Positions 55,485 to 64,000 of a stretch of DNA of 64,000 bases are shown here, in pieces. The position numbers were made by a program, and so were the translations under genes. The DNA lies in assembly GCA_030248225.1 (NCBI GenBank), contig JASANE010026588.1:1-64000 (forward strand), read 5' to 3'. Below the pieces are notes generated by a model, which saw only the letters and a list, made by a program, of their open reading frames with translations, was not told the DNA's origin and did no database searches. The DNA is from Trileptium ribeirensis. Its lineage: Eukaryota > Nematoda > Enoplea > Enoplida > Thoracostomopsidae. Positions within the stretch are counted from its first letter, which is position 1. Every line of letters starts with the position of its first letter.

Positions 55485-56682
55485 CAAAACCCCCATTTTC
55501 TATCAACTCAACGACCTGCTGTTAGATGGCGGATCGCTGCTCCACTAGTGCGACGTTCACGTTATAATGTCCCCGTGGTTTGGAACTTTTGTGCCCTCGT
55601 ATTCACGACCCTACCATGAAGATAGTCAGGATGACACCCATACTGTAAATCGATTGCCGAGGATGCACGACACACACCTAGCTGCTACATTTTTCTCTAC
55701 AGTGTCGCACATACACTTAGCTACCAATTTGGCGCGAATTAACTGTAACGAACACCGTCTGTAGCTAATGCGGTTTAATAGTCAACTATGCTGTGTAGTT
55801 TTTTCTAAATTCTCGATATTTGTATCTAGGCTATATGAACCTTGATGAAATACTGCCGCACAATAAAACTAAAGGAAGACACGCTGTGCATGACACTGTC
55901 GAGAACTGGCAATACCCCTAGCTATCTAAATTTGAAAAAATTTATAAAAACATGGGGGTGTCAGAACATCGTATTGTCGATAGTGTGCCTAACACTGTAT
56001 GGTGTACATAGGTTTCAAACGTAGGGGGTATTATAACCTGAATACCACATAGGAGTCAGTCAGAAGAGAAAAGGATGGCGTGGCAAATTTCTAATATAAT
56101 CTTTCTGTATTATTAGGCAAGGGATTCCATAAAATTTTGCGACGCCGTCCGTCTGCATTCATGCTAAATGTAAAAAAAACTCGGCCCCGAATAGAAACAA
56201 CAGGATGACCCACCCTCCAGGGGAGAGAGGAGCTCAGGTCCTGCTACTTGTAGAACCTGCTACACTCAAACAATCGGCAAGACCAAACGCCGTTCAAAGA
56301 ACCTGGAAAAAGAACATACAGTACAGCTTTTGGGCTGTGCTCAGACGTCAAATAACAAAAGGAAACAGCAGAGAAAACAAAATAAATCAAGCTGTCAACT
56401 GAAAGCTCTGACTGGTTAGCTATGTCTATGAAACCTCGCATTTTACAGCCAAGCATTGACTTCAACAAACTGATGCATTCTGCTCGAGTTTGCGTTATAG
56501 GTTTCGGCTGTTTTTTGCCAGGCGTCGAGGTTCGTTTGTCAAACAAAACATCAGCGTCAAATTGACAGCGAAAACTTTATTGAAAATGTCGCATAAAGTT
56601 GTGCGTTACACGAAGCAAAACCTAGCGGTGTTCGGTGCACGCAAATAAAATTGTGACTTCAAGTATTGATTCACTCTGCTAG

Positions 56683-56784
56683 AATTTGCATTAGCATGCG
56701 GCTGTTTCATTCCCTCTCTGAGGCGTTGCGTCAAATTTGCATTAGCATGCGGCTGTTTCATTCCCTCTCTGAGGCGTTGCGTCA
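56683..56784 (+). repeat. Perfect 51-bp tandem duplication
   Basis: Two identical 51-bp units (56683-56733 and 56734-56784), each starting AATTTGCATTAGCATGCGGC and ending GGCGTTGCGTCA. A diverged relative lies upstream at about 56,470-56,545, sharing CTGCT-GA-TTTGC-TTA, CGGCTGTTT, GGCGT and GTCAAAC in order. Identity of the two units implies a recent duplication or an assembly effect. Confidence 0.9.
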
Positions 56785-59039
56785 AACACATGCGCCTCGA
56801 GCTATGAAATGTTAGTTCAATGCGTTTGCCAGACATTAATCTAAAACTTGATAGGGGCCACGCATCTCTACGTCAAACTCAGCGGCTGTTATTTGTAACT
56901 TAATTCAGACGTGGTTGTGCGAAATCGTTAATCATGAGGCGATCTATTAAGGTCATGATAGCTCAGTGTAGTCAATCTTCGGTAACGTGGTAGTTAGCCT
57001 TGGGTACTGGTTGCACATTAACGTAGGCTGCTGATGCTTTCAAGAAATCACGCGTATTTTGGGTTTTAGCCCAGCCTCTTTGGTTCACCCTTGGAACTGA
57101 ATTTTCGGTAGCGCCAACGCACAATGGGAAAAATTTATGAGTAGGTCTGAACCCTTGGTTTCTTGGGCGACGATTTTATCGTCCGAAATATCTGATATTT
57201 CCAGGGTTCTCTGATTTTGTTCAGTCCCAATCTTCCCAGGTTCCTTAAATTTCCTATCATTTAACTACCATCTGCCATGCAATCTATGGCAACTTTTTTA
57301 GTGGTCTGCCTCTACTACAGCAATTGGAACGGTCCGGAGTGTCCACCACTATCAGTTTGACATACAAGACGGAACAGCAAAGACCTACCATTATGAAAAA
57401 ACTGAACGATATTCGCTAAAGATTTCGCTGACGGCTTGATACTGTAATAGACAAAGCGCAAACGATCCCAAGGTGTTAGGACAACCAGGTTATCTTGTTT
57501 GCGCCCACCTAGCTAAATATACGTTAAGGTCGATAAGTACTCATTGTACAATTGGATTTCGTGGACAACTGCTATCAGTATGGTATGGGATGTATAGCAA
57601 AATGTATATATTGTCATTATGACAGCCAGCCGATTGGTTCTGTGCCCATTAAGTTGAGTAAGATGCCTCCTTCCTACGTAGCCGACTAAATGGAGATGCT
57701 AGCAAAGACGGCGTTGATACCGTTGAGTTTGACATTGTCTGATGCGAAGCAAAATGTATTGAATCTTATCGCACCTATCCGTACTGAAGTTCATGTTATG
57801 GTGCCGTTGTTCGCTTACCCGTCGCAATCTGACATTTTATTTTTAACGAAAGATGACTTGATCGAAAGATGACTTGCTTTTGTTACGCATTGGAAAATAT
57901 ATAACATACGCGCCTTCTCTAAGGGTTTCCACTAAACTATATTCACTTCTCGCTACCGTTTGCAGAATTATATAATCGGCTTTATTTACCGGTCACAATT
58001 AGTCAATTTACTTGGCCGTAACAATATTTTTCTAACCAAAGAATCACGGAAAGGCATCAAGTTAGTCAGCTTTTGCGTGGTAAATGCCATAGCTAGTATA
58101 TAACCTGGAATGTCGTATTTAGAAATCTAAAAATAGCTGTCTGGTTTCTAGTATTATATGCGTGCCTAGATTTAAGCTATCTTAAAAGCTAAAGTTTTAT
58201 AAATTTTCTTCCTTTGACTTATTTCATTTGCATATTTTCAACCGTTTGTTTTTGTAGCTAGCTTACGTTTAGGAAGTTGTTCTAGTTAGTCCATCTAAGT
58301 CTGGGAGTCGGTGCGTGTAGTCAAAGATGAATTCTGTTTTTATATACATTATGGTTTAATATTTGGTAACTTTGTGGATCGGTTATATAGGGAACCGGCC
58401 GGGTTAGCATCAGTGTATTCTTACGGCGCCAATTAGTGTGTATCGAGATGATAGCTGTTAAGGGTCTACCAGGCTACCAGGAGGATTTCCGGTCTAAACC
58501 TGCCCCCAAACCCCAAAAATTACTAAAAACCCGGGTAGGTCACCAAAATCTTTATTATAACCATCCCTCCCCTGGCTTTTCGTTTCTTCGTTGTTTTCTT
58601 ATTTTCGTTTTCGATTTCTTTTCATGCTAATTTGCATAATGAGAACTTGTTTTTCGTTTTAGCTAACTCATGGTAGATTTCTTTTCTCTTTAGTTCAGCT
58701 CGAGTGTGAGCGTCAGCCAACGACGAGATTTCTACAACGAATTTATCGGACGTTAGCTTAAGTGTGTTCATATACGCTCCAAAGAATATCGCGATGTACA
58801 CGCCTACGACTTATTATAATAGTTTCAACAAATTCTTTATATATATAGATTTTTATTTTATTGTTTTCATCACGCGGTTACCTAGCTAGTGGAATGTGTT
58901 ATTGTTTAATTTATCGAAACGGCATTAATATGATTCTTGATTTATTATCGATCTAATTGCTGGTTTCTTGGGTTTCATGATTTTTGGTCATTATCAAATG
59001 TCTAGATATAAATTTCGTTTTGTTTGAAAAATACTTAGC

Positions 59040-59511
59040 TAATTTGTGAAAATATTTAACTACAAAATAATTCACAAATTAGCCATTTTCATAATTACCT
59101 GGTGAGAACATGGCGCTACCTCGCAAAAAGTCATCAACGGCAACGCCTATATTCGCCGGCCCTGCGCCAGTCTCCTTGCACAATATTGCTGCCTCGAATC
59201 CCAATTGTGCGACATCATTATGCCTGACGTGCAAAGCAAACGTCACCAACGAACAATTGGCGGCGCAATGCGAACGGTTCCTGTGCTGGACCCATGCAGT
59301 TTGCCTTGGTTAGTCTGCCAGGAATATGACTTCGTCAAGCTAAATGGCTGCCTACACTTTATTTGCTCACCGGTTATGCTCACCGGAGCCCCAATCCATC
59401 AATAAGTCAAGGTTCGGAAGCTATTTCTTGAATAAGTATGCCAGATTGGGATAGATGCCGATCGCAAGCATCGGCAGTTTGGTCGAACGGATCGAAACGA
59501 TAAAGCTTGTG
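59040..59511 (+). mobile_element. CR1-like element, ORF1 first part
   Basis: An ATG at 59110 opens 67 codons encoding the front half of a PHD-type finger: C38, C41, C54, H62 and C65 are in register. The ligand expected at position 57 is phenylalanine, a one-base change from cysteine. After AVCLG the match continues in another frame (EYDFVKLNGCLHFICSP), so a frameshift is present. A coiled-coil-like stretch (GSLVERIETIKL) follows to 59,511, where the element is cut by an unrelated minus-strand fragment. It resumes at 61,263. The same zinc-finger layout as the intact ORF1 at 22 kb identifies it. The 5' border is a guess. Confidence 0.75.
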
Positions 59512-61255
59512 CGCTATAATAGTTGAAGGCAGCGACAAAACAAATCACAATAACGGAATGGAAGGCGAGTCGTGATTAGTTGCAGTGACTACGTCATTAG
59601 AAAGCATGTTCCAGATATTCATAATGCGATTAAAGTAGAAATAGTGCCGACAGTCGAGCCGCGAACCGGTTGTGTTCGGCCGTATTTTGAGACTGTGCTG
59701 GCGAACCGGGCGGTGGATTGCCATTTTGAATAGCCTATTGTAATCATATTTGATGATGCCATTTATCATTTTATAGACCATTATGAGATCGGCACGTACC
59801 CGACGAGTCTCGAGCCTTTGCATACCGAGCCGGCTAAGCCTTTGTGGGTAGTCCGGGTTTCTCAAAGATGGTAGCATTTTGGTGGCACGTCGCTGAACTT
59901 TCTCAAGCATCTGGATGTCACGCTGGTAATACGGGCAAAATGCGGTAACAGCATATATACTCGAGCCTTCATCGCACCAAGGCGAAGTAGAGTATCAGAA
60001 ATGTCTTTTGGTCCCAATAGCGCAGGGTGCGCTTCATTTGACGGAGGATATTGTTGGCTTCGGGTGCGATACGAGCGCAGTGTTCTGATGGTTTCAATGA
60101 CGACGATATTGTAACGCCAAGGTGTTTGATGCTTGTAACATTGGAAACTACACGATCGCCGATGGAGTATTCAACCATTGGATAATGATATCCAAAATGT
60201 GCGCACCCAAATTTATCAACGTTACATTGAATAAGCCATTCCGTTGCCTAACTTGATAGAGACCAAATGTCGTGTTGAAGAGACGTGTTGTCTAGATCTG
60301 GCATGTGTTTGCTTTGATGATGGAGTAACTTCGAATCGTCAGCAAACAACCAAACAGCGCTATTTACTCGCTCAGCCAAATCGTTTATGTAAAAAAGAAA
60401 AAAGATAGGACCTAGTACAGATCCCTGAGGGACACCAGACGTTACTGGTATAGCAGGGGACCTAGTGCCATTCACGACAATGCTTTGACTTCTATTCCGT
60501 ATAAAAGCTCGAATCCAGCTGAGTAGAAGGCCCATAATACCATACGATCGCAGCTTATGCAGAAGGCGTTCATGTGATACACGAACAAATGCTTTCGACA
60601 GATCGAGGTATATAGCATCCGCACTATCTCCACTATCTATGATACGAGTCACACTGTCCAAGTAGTCAAGTAATTGAATTTCACATGAGCGCCATGATAA
60701 AGCCATACTGAGCAGGTGTTAATAATTTGTTCTCCATGGCGTATGACATGAGCCTTTCTTTAATGATGGTTTCCATAATTTTACAAGGACCAGATGTGAG
60801 ACTTATAGGTCGATAATTAGTCTTGTCGAACCGTGATCCCTCTTTATAAATGGGGCCGACGAGTGCGAAACACCAGTCTCTCGGGAAGAACAGATGTCTC
60901 TAATGAGCGTTGAAGCAATTTCATCATAAAACTACTGAGATAATCTGTGCACTCATGCAATACTATATTTCGAATGTTGTCTGCACCTGGTGACGCTGAA
61001 TGCTTCGATTTTGCTATCGCAGAGGCAACCACTTCTGGGGTGGATTCTATGGTACTTATAGTGGAAGTTGTGTGACTGTGAAAGAACGGAAGTTCGCCTT
61101 GTGGTTCATTGACGAAGACAGATGAGAAATAATTATTTAAAATTATAGCAGATTCTATATCAGACCCAGCGTACGTCTGGTCGTCGCGAGTGATAGGACC
61201 AACCCGATATTTAATTTTCTTGTAACTGTTTACATAAGCCCACCAAGACTTGTTT
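59512..61255 (-). mobile_element. Third-family CR1-like fragment nested in ORF1
   Basis: Minus-strand reverse-transcriptase half of a different CR1-like family. It begins NKSWWAYVNSYKK at about 61,255 and has SPGADNI near 60,980, YLDLSKAFVRVSHERLL near 60,610 (the aspartate after SKAF replaced by valine), TSGVPQGSVLGPIFFLFYIND near 60,440 and FADD near 60,350. SIKHLGVTIS lies near 60,130 and a C-terminal region ends at 59,545. Stops or frameshifts near 60,840, 60,720, 60,247 and 59,968 break it. It is flanked by AGCTTGTG on both sides (59504-59511 and 61256-61263), a good candidate target-site duplication. The 3' UTR is very short (about 33 bases) with no obvious microsatellite. Confidence 0.88.
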
Positions 61256-61262
61256 AGCTTGT

Positions 61263-61880
61263 GATGTAAACGACGCCTCACCGGTCACGGTCGATTCTTC
61301 CCGTCTTACTGCCGTCGAAGAAAAAGTCGACAACCTTGTTTCTTCGCTTGGGAACTGCCTTGGTTTCCAAGTTAGCGCCAGTGCCACACAATCAACAGCA
61401 GGCGATCCCACTAGCTACGTGGCCGTTACAGTCATAGCGACATTGAACACTGCGGAAATAGTGCGTGACATAAAATCAGTAGCTGAGGAAGAACATATGT
61501 CTAGATGTATCATTGTGGCGGGGCTGCCTGAACTGTGATGCCACTCAAATGGTCCAAGGTTTGGACAAATCAGCAACAATACAAAGCCTTTTTCAGAATG
61601 GGACGACATATTCCACTTTCTGATAATTCTACGCCAAAACCCAGATTGTTATAGGTTGTTTTCCCAGCGGCCAGTGTAGCGCGATCAGTTCTGTATGAAG
61701 CAAAAAAACTGAAACTTATGCCTCAATTTCCTACGGTGTGCATTCGGAAATCAATGGGTCACGAGGACAGAGTGCGTCTTGGTAAGCTAAGAAAGCTGAG
61801 GGATTCATTAAATTCAGTGGACCGCACTGAAACAAAAAATCCAATACGGAATCGTCAGTGATATGCTGGTTCGCTTTACA
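61263..61880 (+). mobile_element. CR1-like element, ORF1 second part after nested insertion
   Basis: Open for about 90 codons from the insertion border to TGA near 61,539. It encodes a coiled-coil segment (SRLTAVEEKVDNLVSSLGN) and then MSRCIIVAGLPEL, equivalent to RRCLVIKGLTEI of the intact ORF1 at 22 kb. Further on, IRKSMGHEDRVRLGKLRKLR (near 61,745) matches the LRRSMTTEERIRLS region. Frameshifts and stops lie between. It is the continuation of the segment at 59,110-59,511. Confidence 0.8.
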
Positions 61881-64000
61881 GATTGTAAATTCTGCTGATG
61901 GTTTGCTGCCTCGATTGCTATAATTTTGGTGTTGTTGGGGTCACCGAAACCTGGCTATGTAATTCATACCCCATTAAAGTATTAACTGGTGCCAGGTACA
62001 ATGTATATAGAAAGGGTCGTTCAGCTGGTAGAGGAGGTGGTGTTGCTATTTTTATTAAGTCTATAATCCCATGCATACCTGTAATGTTATCTGATGATTT
62101 CAACGATGTTGAGATTGTGGCAAGCGATATTTTAGCATCGCAGAAGCATAGATTGATGTGCCATTACCGAGCCCCAGATATAAGTCTACCTTATATAGAG
62201 CACCTAACGCGTGCAATATATATCTTCTTTGTCCCTGTGCACTCACCCAATAACCGTCATTGGTTATTTTAATCTCCCTTTTATTTTTTAGACTAGCTAT
62301 ACATCACCTACTTCGCCTATCTATTTGACCGTTGTTAACTGCGTTCTAGAAAAGTTTTACTCAACTCGTATCTCGTCCTACTCGCGAAAATAACATGCTG
62401 GATCTTGTCCTCACGTAATCTGTTCTAAGCACCTTAAATGTTTAAGTTAGTGATCCGTTATATAGTTCTGATTACAACAATATTAAATTTGCTATCGCGC
62501 TTGGCCCATCTGATAGTATGGCTACAGAAAATTGTATGTACGATTTTAAAAGTGCCGACTTTGATGGTATCCGCAGGCACTTAAATATCGGTTGGATGAC
62601 GAATTTAGATAATGCGACAACGTTCAGGATATTTGGGTTGTTTTTCTCCAAACTTGTTTTATATCTCGTGATATGTTTATGCCCAAAATTAACATATCTC
62701 GGAATAACACTGCTATATATCCAATGTATATATATTATTAGACTATTATCACATAAACGCGTCTTGTGGAAAAAAGGCACATGCCGGGTTGGAAATATAT
62801 ATATAATATTATATGTTCTGAATCTTCCAAAAATTGTGATGCTAAGATTTTACGCTTCAAGATGAACAACGAGTCCAGAATTCTCAAGTTTTAAAATAAA
62901 AATGCATTGTTTGCTTAACTCGCGATGCAAAACAAAGGGTGGCGTAGGTGCCTCAAGGGATATAAATAATATTCTTACTGCAGAAAACGAAGCTCGCTTA
63001 AATATCCTGGCTAGTGCTTTTATTCTGTCTTTCACGGACAACAATCTTATTATATATGCCGCCTTTTCGTTATGAAACTAATGCATAATTTCTTTACTCT
63101 GTTTGCTTCGATGTTCAAACTGTTCAGTTCGTTTTATCTAAACTCAAATCTAAATCTAGCCATACTCCTGATCACCTACCTCCAATATTTCTTAAAGAAA
63201 CTAGCAGCGTTATTTACTATCCCGTTTGTCCTGCACTTAAAATTCCAGCAGTTTGGCGCTCAGCTGACGTCACACCGATCTACAAAAATGGTGATAGTAG
63301 CGATCCAAGAAACTACAGGCCAATTTCGCTCACTGCCTCTGCTAGTAAGGTAATGCAAAAAATTGTTTCAGAGTCAATTATAAACTATTTCAAAATCAAC
63401 AATTTTTTAACAAAGTCAACATGGTTTCTCTAAAAATAAATCAACTTGTTCTCAGACTTTTGAGTGCTACTATGATTGGTGTGAGGCCGTGGATAACGGG
63501 CGAGCGCTTAAGTGCATTTACTTAGATCTTGAAAAAGCGTTTGACACTGTGTGTCACACTAAGCTATTCTACAAACTCAGATCCTATGGTATTTCAGGTT
63601 TGCTCCTTAATTAGATATTAGCCTTTCTTACTCATCGAAAGCAACGAGTTCGATTAAATGGGTCCTTTTCAAAGTTTCATAATGTAAAATCTGGTGTACC
63701 CCAAGGTAGCATTTTAGGGCCGCTTTTATTCATCTGTTTTATTAATGATATACCTGATATCCTGCCGGATTGTGTAAAATGTAATATTGTTTGCTGATGA
63801 CGCCAAAATTTATACAACGGTTGGGGACAACTGGGGTGTGTATGAAAAAAATTTTGCGCTTCGTGCCTTTAAGAGCTGGTGTTACGCTTGCCAGCACAAA
63901 ATGTCTGAACCTAAAACTTTTTGTCTGCATTTTGGAAACAACACAAAATTTGCCTATAAACTGTGTGGACATATCATCTCTGATAAGACTTTCGTCGGAG
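61881..64000 (+). mobile_element. CR1-like element, ORF2 running off the window end
   Basis: Endonuclease motifs appear in order: VTETWL near 61,940, AGRGGGVAIFIK near 62,025, and MLDLVLT near 62,400 just before a stop. The linker homologous to YDYRNADYSVI lies near 62,535 (MYDFKSADFDGI). Reverse-transcriptase motifs are RNYRPISLT-like near 63,310, QHGFSKNKSTCSQT near 63,420, YLDLEKAFDTVCHTKL near 63,520, SGVPQGSILGPLLF near 63,690 and FADD at 63,790-63,801. From there the frame is open to the last base (HKMSEPKTFCLHFGNN). Many stops and frameshifts, including one just before FADD, show the copy is inactive. The C-terminal region and 3' tail lie beyond the window. Confidence 0.88.

Larger units (their letters stand above)
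53870..58930. other. Gene-poor stretch with several small repeats
   Basis: Apart from the repeats listed separately (54,525, 55,462 and 56,683) no gene is supported. The region 53,870-54,240 is extremely AT-rich. Short frames at 55567-55764 and 57690-57872 lack any recognised motif. Confidence 0.45.

Overview
The window looks like AT-rich nuclear DNA of a nematode. The diagnostic feature is one spliced cuticle-collagen gene on the minus strand, whose N-terminal membrane-anchor domain (Col_cuticle_N type) occurs in nematode cuticle collagens. Its introns run from about 1.1 to 6.0 kb and three of its four acceptors read TTTTAG, so this is a nematode with long introns and much repeat DNA, possibly an enoplean or mermithid type. 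I cannot fix the species. There are no bacterial features, operons or CRISPR arrays.

Layout. 1-2.5 kb: no convincing gene, with a short possible Ty3-type reverse-transcriptase scrap at the very start. 2.5-4.4 kb: minus-strand CR1-like non-LTR retrotransposon remnant. 4.4-21.9 kb: gene-poor DNA with direct repeats, two copies of a possible hAT-like terminal-repeat element (8.8-9.1 kb and 15.8-17.8 kb) and two decayed tRNA-like sequences. 21.9-26.2 kb: a nearly pristine CR1-like retrotransposon with a PHD-finger ORF1 (385 aa), an endonuclease/reverse-transcriptase ORF2 (937 aa), a polyadenylation signal and a (TTTGAC)4 tail. 27.1-38.5 kb: the cuticle-collagen gene, five exons whose splice phases all agree, giving a 278-residue protein. 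38.8-41 kb: a broken plus-strand CR1-like copy beginning about 350 bp upstream of the collagen start codon. 42.0-46.5 kb: two broken copies of a second CR1-like family, tail to tail. 49.65-52.5 kb: a composite repeat block, with diverged units of about 350 bp flanked by purine-rich GAAAATTGG-like minisatellite. 52.7-58.9 kb: mostly non-coding, with a candidate terminal exon at 53.5-53.8 kb and several tandem duplications. 59.1-64.0 kb: a plus-strand CR1-like element of a further family that is split by a minus-strand CR1-like fragment of yet another family, and runs off the window end.

How the parts relate. The collagen would be a type II membrane-anchored precursor, cleaved at an R-x-x-R site, trimerised through Gly-X-Y blocks and built into the cuticle. 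Everything else that can be identified is retroelement or repeat material. At least four CR1-like lineages are present and range from intact (22-26 kb) to heavily decayed, so this locus has collected insertions over a long time. The intact copy could have supplied enzymes in trans recently.
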